Counted from the first letter of the stretch, positions 16,571-26,655 are shown. The stretch is DNA of 64,000 bases from Brucella haematophila (GCF_005938105.1 NZ_VCPE01000004.1:341159-405158); one strand, 5' to 3'. Notes: generated by a model not told the origin, from the sequence alone. Made by a program: numbers and translations.

Positions 16571-17455
16571 TTATTTTCCAAGCTCTCCCATGATCCATGC
16601 CCGAAAAGCCCGGATTTTCGGCACATTACGTCGGGATTCCGGATGGACCAGCCAATAGGAGCGGCCATCGTCGCAGAGGAGATCGAAGGGCTGGATCAGC
16701 AGGCCCGCAGCAACTTCAGCCGTGTGAAAGGCAGGTGTGAGGATGCCCATGCCAAGGCCTGCCGTGGCTGCACGCCCTTCCAGATGCTGCGCACCCAGCC
16801 GGTTCTGCGTGTTGCCGCGCAGTTGCGGATCGGGAACGCCAGCGGCTTCAAACCACAGCCGCCACCACGGATCGCTCGCATCGATGGCTGGCAGGCGCAG
16901 CAGGTCGGCGGGCTCGCGCACCCCGCCAATGCTCGCTGCAAGTTTCGGGCTCAGCATGGGCGTGAATTGCGCCTTGATCAGCTCATGACTGACCAGTCCC
17001 GGCCAGTTGCCAGTGCCGGTGCGAATGGCCAGATCGACCTCGCTTTGGGTGAAATCGATCAGCCGGTCATTGGTATCGAGCCGCACCGCCAGAAGCGGGT
17101 GCTCCATCTGGAAAGAGCCAAGGCGCTGAACCAGCCAGTTGGCTGCGAAAGTGGCGACCGAGCTGATTGTGAGAACACCTTCCGCATCCTCCCGCAAGGT
17201 GGCGAAAGCCGTGCGCATCGTTTCAAAAGCTTCGGTGATGGACGGCGCCAGTTGTTCGCCAAGCTCGGTCAGCTTCACTTGTCGCGGCATGCGCAGAAAC
17301 AGGGGCGCTCCAACCCGCTCCTCCAGCATCTTGATCTGATAGCTGACGGCGGCCTGCGTCATGCCAAGCTCTTCGGCGGCCTTGGTAAAACTCGCATGGC
17401 GGGATGCGGATTCAAACACGCGAATGGCGGATAAAGGGGGAAGCGATGACACCAT
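16571..17455 (-). CDS. LysR-family regulator, GcvA-like
   Basis: A LysR-type regulator of 294 residues with N-terminal helix-turn-helix (LPPLSAIRVFESASRHASFT, KAAEELGMTQAAVSYQIKML) of the GcvA subgroup, then a periplasmic-binding-protein-like effector domain (WLVQRLGSFQMEHPLLAVRL; GLGMGILTPAF). It reads towards the sigma-factor pair and is divergent from the DUF1127 gene. The target is unknown. Confidence 0.9.
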   Translation of the reverse strand: MVSSLPPLSAIRVFESASRHASFTKAAEELGMTQAAVSYQIKMLEERVGAPLFLRMPRQVKLTELGEQLAPSITEAFETMRTAFATLREDAEGVLTISSVATFAANWLVQRLGSFQMEHPLLAVRLDTNDRLIDFTQSEVDLAIRTGTGNWPGLVSHELIKAQFTPMLSPKLAASIGGVREPADLLRLPAIDASDPWWRLWFEAAGVPDPQLRGNTQNRLGAQHLEGRAATAGLGMGILTPAFHTAEVAAGLLIQPFDLLCDDGRSYWLVHPESRRNVPKIRAFRAWIMGELGK

Positions 17456-17582
17456 GATACATAAGTTCTCCTTATGTATGATAATCGACGTTCAATTGGA
17501 AAACAACAGCTTTTCCGGCCATATCTATAGGCAGAATTTAACTGAGCTGTCTCCCACCGCTCACAAAAGCAAAGCCGGAACC

Positions 17583-17819
17583 ATGCAAAACATCGAGATA
17601 AATGCACCAGCCCTTGCAGGGGTCTGCACTGCGTCTGGCCCTTCCGATAAAGCCGCCACTGGCTGGTATCGCCTGTTCATGCGCCTGTTTCAGCGCAAAC
17701 CAGCGCCCTATGTCGTCAGCGAACACTCGCCCGATTATCTGCTGCGCGACCTTGGCCTCATGGAAGGGCGCACGTCCCGTCTCCCGCGCGGCGGACACAG
17801 GCTGCCTGACTGGCGCTAG
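17583..17819 (+). CDS. DUF1127 small protein
   Basis: A protein of 78 residues whose C-terminal half carries the DUF1127 (YjiS-like) signature SPDYLLRDLGLMEGR followed by an Arg-rich end. Small DUF1127 proteins in alphaproteobacteria have been linked to RNA turnover and phosphate or carbon metabolism, but this one has a longer N-terminus and its role is unknown. ATG 17583 lies after GCCGGAACC, a weak ribosome-binding site. Its stop codon overlaps the first bases of a palindromic repeat. Confidence 0.75.
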   Translation: MQNIEINAPALAGVCTASGPSDKAATGWYRLFMRLFQRKPAPYVVSEHSPDYLLRDLGLMEGRTSRLPRGGHRLPDWR

Positions 17820-17966
17820 AGCGGTTCCGGTTAAAACGGAATCGTGGAACCGCTCTATCCATTTGTTTTTACGCATTGTCCTACGTATCGAAGCGGGATC
17901 AGAAATCAGTCCAGTGGACTGATTTCCCCGCGTAGACGCTTCGCACTTTTGCTGGAAATGCTTTAG
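17816..17966. repeat. Interspersed palindromic repeat, long form
   Basis: Runs from CTAGAGCGGTTCCGG to GCTGGAAATGCTTTAG. Relative to the short form it carries an extra block of about 45 bp holding a perfect palindrome (GAAATCAGTCCA / TGGACTGATTTC). It overlaps the stop codon of the DUF1127 gene. Confidence 0.85.
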
Positions 17967-17967
17967 T

Positions 17968-18633
17968 TCACGCGCTGATAACCGCAAAGCCGCGGGCCTT
18001 CAGGCCGCGACGGTCTTCATGCAAACTGTTGACGAGACGGTCGCGGCTGCCGCCCAGATGGGCGCTCAACAGCCTTGCCGCCTCGTCCGCATCGCCATTG
18101 CGAACCGCATCAAGGATCGCGTGATGTTCGCGCCAGGCCCGGGCAAGTGCTGCTTCATCGCGCACTTCCAGCCAGCGCGCCCGCGACAGGCGCTGCATTG
18201 CATCGCGCACGCCTCGGCCTAGAAACTCATTACCTGATAGGCGCGCCAGTTCGATATGAAAATCCATGCCGGCCCGATGCCATTCCTCCCGCGAGGTATC
18301 GGCATCGCAACTGTCCAGCATGGCGCCAATCGGCTCGACGCCGCTGCGATCATCAAGCGTCGCAGTCAGCCGGATCGCCGCCACTTCCAGCGCCTCGCGA
18401 TAGACGCCGATTTGTTCAATTTCGTTGAGATTGATCGGCGAAACGGTCCAGCCGCGCCCTTCACGACAAACAAGCCCTTCCGCTTCCAGCCGTAACAGCG
18501 CTGCGCGGATCGGCGTGCGGGAAGCGGCGAACTGCGCCTCTACCCAACGCTCCGTCAGGCGCTCGCCCGGCCCAAGTTCAAGCCCCAGGATCATGTCGCG
18601 AAGCTGCTCTTCCACTTGCCTCATCTGTGACAT
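17968..18633 (-). CDS. GntR-family regulator with FCD domain
   Basis: A regulator of 221 residues with a GntR winged helix-turn-helix (GPGERLTERWVEAQFAASRT, PIRAALLRLEAEGLV) and a C-terminal FCD all-helical effector domain with its metal-binding histidines (FHIELARLSGNEF, EHHAILDAV). It is divergent from an MFS gene with a 32-bp palindrome between them, so it probably controls that transporter and itself. The ligand is unknown, most likely a small carboxylate given the FCD class. Confidence 0.9.
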   Translation of the reverse strand: MSQMRQVEEQLRDMILGLELGPGERLTERWVEAQFAASRTPIRAALLRLEAEGLVCREGRGWTVSPINLNEIEQIGVYREALEVAAIRLTATLDDRSGVEPIGAMLDSCDADTSREEWHRAGMDFHIELARLSGNEFLGRGVRDAMQRLSRARWLEVRDEAALARAWREHHAILDAVRNGDADEAARLLSAHLGGSRDRLVNSLHEDRRGLKARGFAVISA

Positions 18634-18716
18634 TGCCGACCGGTCTCCTTATTCACCACGCCGTGAATGCCTTCTCTTGACGGGAGTTGACAAGGCGAAG
18701 CAACAGGCGCATGCAT

Positions 18717-18748
18717 GTATTCCGTTTTGGTATCCCAAAATGGAATAC
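18717..18748. promoter_or_regulatory. 32-bp palindromic operator between gntR and MFS gene
   Basis: GTATTCCGTTTTGG (18717-18730), TATC, CCAAAATGGAATAC (18735-18748): 13 of 14 arm positions are complementary. It lies 84 bases before the regulator start and 61 bases before the MFS start. Confidence 0.75.
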
Positions 18749-18808
18749 AAGACAATCCCAATCCCGCATCGTCCATTCACACATCAAGATGCAATCGCAG
18801 GACATGAC

Positions 18809-20092
18809 ATGAGTACGACCCAAGCTGCCGCCAGGGACGCCGTCGCTTTAGACGGCTCCGCTGGCCCTATGGCTGGCCCGAAACAGGCTGAGGAAAACCA
18901 CGAGCGCTACTGGAAACAAAACCTGCTCATTTGCCTCCTCGGTTCGTTCACCACACTGATCGCCATGTCGCTCCTGCTGCCTTTCCTGCCGCTTTATGTG
19001 GAACAGCTTGGCGTGTCCGATCATGCGGCCATCGTGCAGTGGTCCGGCATCGCCTATGGCGCCACCTTTCTCGCAGCCGCCTTCGTCGCGCCGCTCTGGG
19101 GCAAGCTTGGCGACCGCTATGGCCGCAAGTTGATGCTGATCCGCGCCAGTCTCGGCATGGCCATCGCCATGTCGCTGATCGGCATGGTAACGAGCGTCTG
19201 GCAGCTGGTCGCACTGCGCCTGTTCGTCGGCATTGCGGGCGGCTACTCCTCCGGCTCAATGATCCTCGTCGCGACACAGACCCCGAAAGACAAGACCGGC
19301 TGGGCGCTGGGCGCGCTTTCGGCGGGCATCATGGCGGGCAATCTGGCCGGGCCGCTGCTCGGCGGCGCATTGCCGCCGTTGATCGGCATTCGCGCCACTT
19401 TCTGGCTGGCGGGTGGCGTGATTTTCCTGACCTTCCTCGCCACGACCTTCCTGATCCGCGAAGAGCGCAAGCCGCCGAAGCCGACCAAGGAGCAGAAGGC
19501 GGAATCCATCTGGGCGGCCATCCCCGACAGAAAGCCGGTTCTGGCCATGCTGGTGACGGGCATGCTGCTGCTGTTCGCCAATATGTCGATCGAGCCGATC
19601 ATCACGGTCTATGTCATGCAGCTGATGGACGACCAGACCAAGGTCACGCTGATTTCCGGCGTTGTGATGGCTGCGGCTGCACTGGGCAGCATCCTGTCCT
19701 CGTCGCGCCTCGGACGGCTGGCCGACCGCGTCGGGCACAGATATGTCATCATCGGTGCGCTGGCGGTTTCCGCGCTGCTGCTGATCCCGCAGGCTTTCGT
19801 CACGCAAGCCTGGCAACTGATCGGCCTGCGCTTCCTGATGGGGCTGGCGCTGGGCGGCCTCCTGCCCTGCATCACCAGCGTCATCCGGCACAATGTGCCT
19901 GACCGTGTGGCAGGTGGCATCCTCGGCTATTCGGTCTCGGCGCAATATGTCGGACAGGTCGCAGGCCCGGTGGCAGGCGGCTTTGTCGGCGGCCATTTCG
20001 GCATGCGCGCCGTGTTTCTCGGCACCTGCCTGATGATGGCATTCGGTGCGCTTTATAACTGGATAGTGCTGCGCCGCGCTTCACAGAACTGA
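18809..20092 (+). CDS. Major facilitator superfamily transporter
   Basis: An MFS protein of 427 residues with 12 predicted helices. The motif-A loop GKLGDRYGRKLMLIRASLG lies between helices 2 and 3, with the repeat SRLGRLADRVGHRYVIIGAL in the second half. It resembles drug-efflux members (TetA/MdtG-like). ATG 18809 is chosen because the longer frame to 18,425 would cover the palindromic operator and part of the divergent gntR gene. Substrate unknown. Confidence 0.9.
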   Translation: MSTTQAAARDAVALDGSAGPMAGPKQAEENHERYWKQNLLICLLGSFTTLIAMSLLLPFLPLYVEQLGVSDHAAIVQWSGIAYGATFLAAAFVAPLWGKLGDRYGRKLMLIRASLGMAIAMSLIGMVTSVWQLVALRLFVGIAGGYSSGSMILVATQTPKDKTGWALGALSAGIMAGNLAGPLLGGALPPLIGIRATFWLAGGVIFLTFLATTFLIREERKPPKPTKEQKAESIWAAIPDRKPVLAMLVTGMLLLFANMSIEPIITVYVMQLMDDQTKVTLISGVVMAAAALGSILSSSRLGRLADRVGHRYVIIGALAVSALLLIPQAFVTQAWQLIGLRFLMGLALGGLLPCITSVIRHNVPDRVAGGILGYSVSAQYVGQVAGPVAGGFVGGHFGMRAVFLGTCLMMAFGALYNWIVLRRASQN

Positions 20093-20150
20093 CGTAACCA
20101 AGGGATACTGGCTGTCACTCTATCACCTCCATGATTCTCTGAGACATTGA

Positions 20151-20801
20151 ATGACAGACCATATCTTCGCGCCCTTCGAAGCGCTTGCCGCCGAGCTTCT
20201 GCCACATGCATTGGAACATGGTGAGGACGGATCGCACGATCTGTCCCACCTTGCCCGCGTCTGGAAAAATGCCTCGGCCATTCAGAGCGCGGAAGGCGGC
20301 GACGCCGAAATTCTCTGCGCGGCGGCAATTTTGCATGATTGCGTGAGTGTGGAGAAAAATTCACCCGACCGGCACAAGGCCTCGCGCCTTGCTGCCGACA
20401 AGGCTTCCGCACTGCTGCGCGGCCTCGGCTGGGACGAAGAGCGCATTGCCCGCGTCGCCCATGCGGTTGAAGCGCACAGTTTTTCCGCCAATATCGAGCC
20501 CGTGACCATCGAGGCGCAGACCTTGCAGGATGCCGACAGGCTCGATGCAATTGGCGTGATCGGCGCAGCACGTTGCTTCTATATAGCAGGTCGCATGGGA
20601 AGCGCCCTTTATGACTGGCGCGACCCACGCGCTGAAGATCGTGCGCTTGACGATAAAACCTATGCGCTCGACCACTTCCGCACCAAGCTGTTCAAGCTTG
20701 CTTCCGGGTTCAGAACGGAAACCGGAAGGCGCATGGCCGCCGAACGCCACAAGCGGCTGGAAGCCATTTATGATGACTTCCTCGCCGAAGCAGGCACCTA
20801 A
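20151..20801 (+). CDS. HD-domain phosphohydrolase (YedJ-like)
   Basis: An HD-superfamily metal-dependent phosphohydrolase of 216 residues. The metal ligands are visible as SHDLSHLARVW (His), AAAILHDC (HD pair) and LQDADRLDAIG (Asp). It lies 58 nt after the MFS gene on the same strand but shows no functional link. The physiological substrate is unknown; nucleotide hydrolysis is the family's usual activity. Confidence 0.85.
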   Translation: MTDHIFAPFEALAAELLPHALEHGEDGSHDLSHLARVWKNASAIQSAEGGDAEILCAAAILHDCVSVEKNSPDRHKASRLAADKASALLRGLGWDEERIARVAHAVEAHSFSANIEPVTIEAQTLQDADRLDAIGVIGAARCFYIAGRMGSALYDWRDPRAEDRALDDKTYALDHFRTKLFKLASGFRTETGRRMAAERHKRLEAIYDDFLAEAGT

Positions 20802-21547
20802 ATAGAGTAGCCGCCGTCAACGCTGAGCGCCGTCCCCGTCACCATCGAGGCGGCGTCGGATGCGAGCCAAAGGGCGGCTTCGGCCACATCTTCCGGCGTC
20901 GAAAACCGATCAAGCGGGATGGTTGCTTTCAGAGCTTCGCGCGCTTCCGGCGTATCGTCTTCCAGAAACAGCTTCAGCGCTTCGCTGTCGCTTTCCGCCG
21001 GGCAGATGCAATTGACGCGAATGTTCTTTTCGGCCAGCTCCAGCGCCATCGCCTTGGTCGCGCTGATAATCCAGCCCTTGGATGCGCTATACCAGACCAG
21101 CCCCTTGCGCGGACGCAGCGCGGTGGCCGAAGCGGTGTTGATGATGACGCCGCCGCCCTGATGCTCCATGATCGGCACGACGATCTGCGTCGAATAATAG
21201 AGCGCCTTCATATTGACCGCATTGATGAGGTCGAAATTGTGCTCGTCCACCTCGGTCAGCGGCATGTTGCGATGGGTGAAACCGGCATTGTTGACCATGA
21301 TATCGATGCGCCCGAAAGCCTCGAAGGCTGCACGCGCCACGCGCTCGACATCATCCTTGCGCGACACATCCGCCTGAACCGACAGCGCATTCTTGCCGAG
21401 ATGCGCCAGTTCGTCTTCCACGCGCTTCACATTGACGTCAGCCAGCACGACTTTCGCGCCTTCGGCTGCAAATCGGTGCGCCATGCCTGAACCGAAACCC
21501 GATCCGGCACCGGTGATGATTGCGACCTTATCCTGCAGCCTCTTCAT
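20798..21547 (-). CDS. Short-chain dehydrogenase/reductase
   Basis: A classical SDR of 249 residues with the NAD(P) motif ITGAGSGFGSGMA near residue 11, NNAG at the core (MVNNAGFTH), the catalytic Ser-Tyr-Lys set (TASATALRP, then WYSASKG) and the C-terminal VTGTALSVDGGYSI. AAAGGAG lies 8 nt before ATG 21547. The first Gly-rich motif ends in ADVNVKR, suggesting NAD(H) preference. It overlaps the HD gene end by 4 bases, tail to tail. Substrate unknown. Confidence 0.9.
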   Translation of the reverse strand: MKRLQDKVAIITGAGSGFGSGMAHRFAAEGAKVVLADVNVKRVEDELAHLGKNALSVQADVSRKDDVERVARAAFEAFGRIDIMVNNAGFTHRNMPLTEVDEHNFDLINAVNMKALYYSTQIVVPIMEHQGGGVIINTASATALRPRKGLVWYSASKGWIISATKAMALELAEKNIRVNCICPAESDSEALKLFLEDDTPEAREALKATIPLDRFSTPEDVAEAALWLASDAASMVTGTALSVDGGYSI

Positions 21548-21805
21548 GTCATTCTCCTTTGACAAAGTCGTTTCAGACTTTGTGTGCAAATCACTTGAAA
21601 CACGATTGTTATTGAAATCCATGCCCGGACCAAGGGAGAATGTCTACAGCATCGCCACAGCTCGAAGCGGTTTCAAATTGAAATCAGCAGTGCGTAAACA
21701 TAAATTTAAAATTCCATTTAGCAATAAATAGTTATGGAAATTTTGCGGTACCGAAATATTGACTTTAATATACTGTTATATTTCCAATCATAAAGGATAA
21801 ATATT

Positions 21806-22030
21806 ATGAAGTATGTTTTATTATTTTCTATACCAATTCTAGCGACACCTGCCTTCGCTCGCGGAGGGCCAATTCATATAATATGCCCCCAGCGTCCATA
21901 TCAGGCCGTTTATGTATGTGCCGACATAGCGAAAGCAGCCTGCGCCGCAAAGAAGACAGAAGCCGAAAAGAAGCAATGCATAACAGACACGTATGTTCAA
22001 TGCCGAGGCGACTGCGAATATCGTCAATAA
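21806..22030 (+). CDS. Small exported six-cysteine protein
   Basis: A protein of 74 residues with signal peptide MKYVLLFSIPILATPAFA and a mature part of about 56 residues carrying six cysteines (27, 38, 46, 58, 66, 70), enough for three disulfides. AAAGGA lies upstream of ATG 21806. It sits in an A+T-rich pocket like the three smaller peptides at 4.8-5.8 kb. The helical CxxxxxxxC spacing is unlike defensins. No family is recognised. Confidence 0.6.
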   Translation: MKYVLLFSIPILATPAFARGGPIHIICPQRPYQAVYVCADIAKAACAAKKTEAEKKQCITDTYVQCRGDCEYRQ

Positions 22031-22602
22031 CTGTTTTCTATCGAATAACTTTGAATATATTTGTAAATATACGAAGCCGATATTAATTTCGGCTTCGTAT
22101 TTGACATAAAATTTTCTGAACATTCACTAGGCTGGGCGGTATTTAACAAGAAAAGCATTCGGACAGTCTTAATTCGACTTTTTCGCGTATTACTGTCTTT
22201 GAAGAAGGCCCATGTTTGCTGGAATTTTGCCCCAGCATCAAAACAGATACCCGCGATGTATTCCTTCAGCACCCATCACATTATTGAGATCGCCTCCAAT
22301 CGTGATTTATCAATATCGGGCAACACAGCCATTGAATTTAAATCGATTAAATTATAAACAGGGTCCGCGCATATGGCACCCTTGTCATAGTAAGCTGTGA
22401 TCGTTTGGTGGATCCAAGGCTTCCGTCATCTGAATGAACTTCGCGTTCAATGACACAAAGCCTGGAAACCCGACGAGAGTTTATTAAGTCTCTGGTGTCC
22501 TTTCGCTTCTGGAATTCGTCACGTAGGCTGCTTCCCAAGCCATATGAATTTCAGAATCGAAGCATCAGACTGATTTGCGCGAACGAAAGAAGAGAGCGAC
22601 AG
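22031..22602. other. Long AT-rich gap upstream of zwf
   Basis: The left 350 bases are A+T-rich with a terminator-like hairpin at 22,069-22,100. The part from about 22,390 to 22,600 is GC-richer and readable in frame with zwf, but lacks similarity to G6PDH. It is probably leader or promoter sequence. No gene is supported. Confidence 0.45.
22069..22100 (+). terminator. Hairpin after the six-cysteine peptide gene
   Basis: ATACGAAGCCGA (22069-22080) pairs perfectly with TCGGCTTCGTAT (22089-22100) around an 8-nt loop, 38 nt after the stop. Only TT follows, so termination is plausible but not canonical. Confidence 0.55.
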
Positions 22603-24078
22603 ATGACCAGCCAGACTATTCCGGTAGAGCCTTTCGACTGCATCGTTTTTGGCGGCTCGGGCGACCTAGCCGAACGCAAACTGATCCCGGCATTGTATCA
22701 GCGGCAGCGTGCAGGCCAGCTCTCCGACCCGACGCGGATTATCGGCGCGTCACGCAGCGCCATGACCGATGACGAGTATCGCAAGTTTGCGCGCGATGCC
22801 ATTCATGAGCACGTCAAGCCTGCCGAAGTCGACGAAAAGCAGGTCGAAGAATTTCTGAAGCGTGTCAGCTATGTTGCGGTCGACGCCAAGTCCGAAGAGG
22901 GCTGGGATGCGCTCAAGACGCTGATTGGCAAGAAGCCGGAAAAGATTCGTGCCTTTTACCTTGCAGTCAGCCCGACCCTGTTCGGCGACATTGCCACGCG
23001 CCTCAAGAGCCATGGCCTCATCACCCGCGACACCCGCATCATCGTTGAAAAGCCAATTGGCCGCGATCTGGATTCGGCAATGGCGCTCAACGACACGCTG
23101 GGCAGCGTGTTCCGCGAAGACCAGATTTTCCGTATCGACCACTATCTGGGCAAGGAAACAGTGCAGAACCTGATGGCGCTGCGCTTTGCCAATGCGCTTT
23201 ATGAGCCGCTTTGGAACTCCGCCCATATCGACCATGTCCAGATCACGGTTGCCGAAGCTGTCGGCCTTGAAGGTCGCGCCGGTTATTACAACACGGCAGG
23301 CGCACTGCGTGACATGGTGCAGAACCATATTCTCCAGCTGCTCTGCCTTGTGGCCATGGAACCGCCATCGTCGATTGAAGCGGATGCCGTGCATGACGAA
23401 AAGGTCAAGGTGCTGCGCTCGCTGAAGCCCATCACCAATGCCAATGTCGAGGATGTGACGGTTCGCGGCCAGTATCGCGCGGGCGCATCTGCCGGTGGTC
23501 CGGTTCGCGGTTATCTCGAAGACCTCGAAAGCGACACCAGCAACACGGAAACCTTCGTGGCGCTGAAAGCCGAAATCGCCAACTGGCGCTGGGCAGGCGT
23601 GCCGTTCTACCTGCGCACAGGCAAGCGTCTGGCGACCCGCGTTTCGGAAATCGTCGTGACCTTCAAGCCGATCCCGCATTCGATCTTCGGTGAAAGTGCT
23701 GGCAAGGTCATCGCCAACCAGCTCGTCATCCGACTGCAGCCCGATGAGGGCGTCAAGCAGTGGCTGATGATCAAGGATCCGGGCCCGGGCGGCATGCGCC
23801 TGCGTCATGTTCCGCTCGACATGAGCTTTGCCGAATCCTTCAGCGAACGCAATCCGGATGCCTATGAGCGGCTGATCATGGACGTTGTTCGCGGCAATCA
23901 GACCCTGTTCATGCGTCGCGACGAAGTCGAGGCCGCATGGCGCTGGGTCGATCCGATCCTCCAGGGATGGGAGTTGAACAGTCAGCCGGTCCAGGGTTAC
24001 ACCGCAGGGACGTGGGGGCCATCGTCGTCCATCGCATTGATTGAACGCGACGGTCGCACTTGGCACGAAACGTTGTAA
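22603..24078 (+). CDS. zwf: Glucose-6-phosphate 1-dehydrogenase
   Basis: Oxidises glucose-6-phosphate to 6-phosphogluconolactone with NAD(P)+, the entry to the Entner-Doudoroff route. The protein of 491 residues has the Rossmann motif VFGGSGDLAERKLIPALY at about residue 14 and the active-site signature RIDHYLGKETVQN near 175. ATG 22603 starts the recognised family N-terminus; the upstream in-frame extension shows no similarity. It is followed at 19 nt by pgl and then edd. Confidence 0.95.
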   Translation: MTSQTIPVEPFDCIVFGGSGDLAERKLIPALYQRQRAGQLSDPTRIIGASRSAMTDDEYRKFARDAIHEHVKPAEVDEKQVEEFLKRVSYVAVDAKSEEGWDALKTLIGKKPEKIRAFYLAVSPTLFGDIATRLKSHGLITRDTRIIVEKPIGRDLDSAMALNDTLGSVFREDQIFRIDHYLGKETVQNLMALRFANALYEPLWNSAHIDHVQITVAEAVGLEGRAGYYNTAGALRDMVQNHILQLLCLVAMEPPSSIEADAVHDEKVKVLRSLKPITNANVEDVTVRGQYRAGASAGGPVRGYLEDLESDTSNTETFVALKAEIANWRWAGVPFYLRTGKRLATRVSEIVVTFKPIPHSIFGESAGKVIANQLVIRLQPDEGVKQWLMIKDPGPGGMRLRHVPLDMSFAESFSERNPDAYERLIMDVVRGNQTLFMRRDEVEAAWRWVDPILQGWELNSQPVQGYTAGTWGPSSSIALIERDGRTWHETL

Positions 24079-24097
24079 GGACCCTGAAAGGAACGGC

Positions 24098-24796
24098 ATG
24101 AACATCGAACGTCACGACTTCACCAGCGGAACGGAACTGGCGCAATCGCTTTCTGAGGCGATTGCAATCAAGCTGGCAGCCGCAATCGCTGAGCGGGGAC
24201 AGGCCACACTGGCCGTCTCCGGCGGCACCACGCCGCTGAAACTGTTCGAGGTGCTGTCGCGCAAGATGATCGACTGGAACCTCGTCACGATTACCCTCGT
24301 TGACGAGCGTTTCGTGGCAACAGACAGCGATCGTTCCAACGAAAAGCTGGTACGGGACCATCTTTTGCGCGATCATGCAGGCGTGGCCCGTTTCATCGGC
24401 CTCTATAATCCGGCGGCGACGGCTGAAACGGCGGCGCTTGCTGCCGCCAGCCGCATCGACGCATTGCGCCGTCCTTTCGACGTGGTGGTGCTTGGCATGG
24501 GTAATGACGGTCATACCGCATCATTCTTCCCGAATGCCGACCGGCTCGATCAGGCGATCGATCCGGCAACGCGGGCGCTTGTCCTGCCGATCCATGCCGA
24601 AGGTGCGGGCGAAAAGCGCCTGACGCTGACTTTGCCGCTCATCGCCGAGGCCGACATGCTCGTGCTTCACATCGAAGGCGCGGCCAAGCAGGCGACGCTA
24701 GAAAAGGCGCTGTCCGGCGACGACGAACTTGAAATGCCGGTACGGGCCGTCTTCCACCATGCCCGCACCCCCATCCAGCTTTACTGGACCAGTTAA
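24098..24796 (+). CDS. pgl: 6-phosphogluconolactonase
   Basis: Hydrolyses 6-phosphoglucono-lactone to 6-phosphogluconate. The protein of 232 residues is of the DevB/SOL family: [16 protein letters not shown] near residue 37, ITLVDERFV, and [16 protein letters not shown] with the catalytic histidine. AAAGGAA lies 7 nt before ATG 24098. It is the middle gene of zwf-pgl-edd. Confidence 0.93.
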   Translation: MNIERHDFTSGTELAQSLSEAIAIKLAAAIAERGQATLAVSGGTTPLKLFEVLSRKMIDWNLVTITLVDERFVATDSDRSNEKLVRDHLLRDHAGVARFIGLYNPAATAETAALAAASRIDALRRPFDVVVLGMGNDGHTASFFPNADRLDQAIDPATRALVLPIHAEGAGEKRLTLTLPLIAEADMLVLHIEGAAKQATLEKALSGDDELEMPVRAVFHHARTPIQLYWTS

Positions 24797-24831
24797 ATTC
24801 CATTCAGGCCAGATTGGCACAGGTGATACCC

Positions 24832-26655
24832 ATGCCCATGCAGTCCGCTCACAAACGCATTCAGGAAATCACCGAGCGCATCCGTGAACGCTCCAAACCA
24901 ACCCGCGAGGCCTATATTGGCCGCGTGCGCGAGGCAGCGTTGAAAAAGCCGAACCGCACGGTTCTGGCCTGCGCCAATCTCGCCCATGGTTTTGCGGCCT
25001 GCGGGCCGCATGACAAAGCGGCGCTGACTGGCGACGAAGTGCTGAATCTGGGCATCATCACCGCTTATAACGACATGCTCTCGGCGCATCAGCCGTTCGA
25101 GACTTTTCCGCAGCTCATTAAACAGGCTGCCCGCGATGCGGGCGGCGTTGCGCAGGTGGCAGGCGGCGTACCGGCGATGTGCGATGGCGTCACTCAGGGT
25201 TTCGCCGGGATGGAACTGTCGCTGTTCTCGCGTGAAGTCATTGCCATGGCCGCTGCTGTCGGCCTGTCGCATGACATGTTCGATGCCGCGGTTTATCTCG
25301 GCGTCTGCGACAAGATCGTGCCGGGCCTGATCATCGGCGCACTGACCTTCGGTCATCTACCTGCGATCTTCGTGCCTGCGGGTCCGATGACCAGCGGCTT
25401 GCCGAATGACGAGAAGGCAAAGACCCGCCAGCTTTATGCGGAAGGCAAGGTCGGGCGCGAGGAACTGCTGATCTCGGAATCCAAGTCCTATCACGGTCCC
25501 GGCACCTGCACGTTCTACGGCACCGCCAATTCCAACCAGATGCTGATGGAAATCATGGGCCTGCATTTGCCGGGCGCATCCTTCATCAATCCGGGCACGC
25601 CGCTGCGCGATGCGCTGACGCGCGAAGCCGCCAAGCGCGCGCTGGCGATCACGGCCTGCGGTAATGAATATACGCCTGTCGGCGAAATGCTGGACGAACG
25701 TTCTTTCGTCAACGGCATCATCGGCCTCAATGCCACTGGTGGTTCGACGAACCATACGATCCATCTGATCGCCATGGCTGCGGCGGCTGGCATCAAGCTG
25801 ACCTGGCACGATATTTCCGAGATTTCGGACGTGGTGCCGCTGCTGGCCCGCGTCTATCCGAACGGTCTTGCCGATGTGAACCATTTCCACGCTGCTGGCG
25901 GCATGGGCTTCCTCATCCGCGAGCTTCTCGACGGCGGCATTCTTCATGAAGATGTGCGCACCGTCTGGGGCGAAGGACTGCGCCCTTACGCCATCGAGCC
26001 AAAGCTTGGCGCTGACGGCACCGTCATACGCGAGCCGGTTCCCGAAAAGAGCGGCGACGACAAGGTGCTGGCGAAAATTCATTCGCCATTCCAGCCGAGC
26101 GGCGGCCTCAAGGTGCTGACCGGCAATATTGGCAATGCGATCATCAAGGTTTCCGCCGTGAAGCCGGAGCGTCAGGTGATTGAAGCGCCTGCAAAGGTGT
26201 TCAACGATCAGGCCGAATTGCAGGCTGCCTTCAAGGCAGGCGACCTGACCGGCGATTTCGTTGCGGTGGTTCGCTATCAGGGCCCGAAAGCCAATGGCAT
26301 GCCGGAACTGCACAAGCTGATGACCGTTCTCGGCATCCTGCAGGATCGCGGTCAGCGCGTGGCCCTCGTCACCGATGGTCGTTTGTCCGGCGCTTCGGGC
26401 AAGGTTCCTTCCGCAATCCATGTCACGCCGGAAGCACTCGATGGCGGCGCCATCGGAAAAATCCGCAATGGCGATGTTATCCGCCTGGATGCCGTCAATG
26501 GTACGCTGGAAGTTTTGATCAATCACGCGACACTCGACGCCCGACTTCAAGAGCGTCCCGATCTTTCCGCCAACGAACATGGCATGGGTCGCGAATTGTT
26601 CCGCGCCTTCCGGCAGATTGCCGGGCGGGCGGATGAGGGCGCTTCGGTCTTCTAG
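24832..26655 (+). CDS. edd: Phosphogluconate dehydratase
   Basis: An IlvD/Edd-family iron-sulfur dehydratase of about 607 residues that converts 6-phosphogluconate to KDPG. Cluster cysteines appear in [13 protein letters not shown] and [13 protein letters not shown], with the third in [19 protein letters not shown] or nearby. [22 protein letters not shown] closes the active site. The start is either ATG 24832 (AGGTGA upstream) or ATG 24838. No eda gene is in the window. The stop codon lies inside the arm of a 149-bp palindromic element. Confidence 0.93.
   Translation: MPMQSAHKRIQEITERIRERSKPTREAYIGRVREAALKKPNRTVLACANLAHGFAACGPHDKAALTGDEVLNLGIITAYNDMLSAHQPFETFPQLIKQAARDAGGVAQVAGGVPAMCDGVTQGFAGMELSLFSREVIAMAAAVGLSHDMFDAAVYLGVCDKIVPGLIIGALTFGHLPAIFVPAGPMTSGLPNDEKAKTRQLYAEGKVGREELLISESKSYHGPGTCTFYGTANSNQMLMEIMGLHLPGASFINPGTPLRDALTREAAKRALAITACGNEYTPVGEMLDERSFVNGIIGLNATGGSTNHTIHLIAMAAAAGIKLTWHDISEISDVVPLLARVYPNGLADVNHFHAAGGMGFLIRELLDGGILHEDVRTVWGEGLRPYAIEPKLGADGTVIREPVPEKSGDDKVLAKIHSPFQPSGGLKVLTGNIGNAIIKVSAVKPERQVIEAPAKVFNDQAELQAAFKAGDLTGDFVAVVRYQGPKANGMPELHKLMTVLGILQDRGQRVALVTDGRLSGASGKVPSAIHVTPEALDGGAIGKIRNGDVIRLDAVNGTLEVLINHATLDARLQERPDLSANEHGMGRELFRAFRQIAGRADEGASVF

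Noticed and set aside
18425-18808. N-terminal extension of the MFS protein
   Set aside because: The extra codons run through the divergent gntR gene and the palindromic operator and are not membrane-like.
22450-22602. N-terminal extension of Zwf by 51 residues
   Set aside because: Not similar to glucose-6-phosphate dehydrogenases; the known N-terminus starts at ATG 22603.
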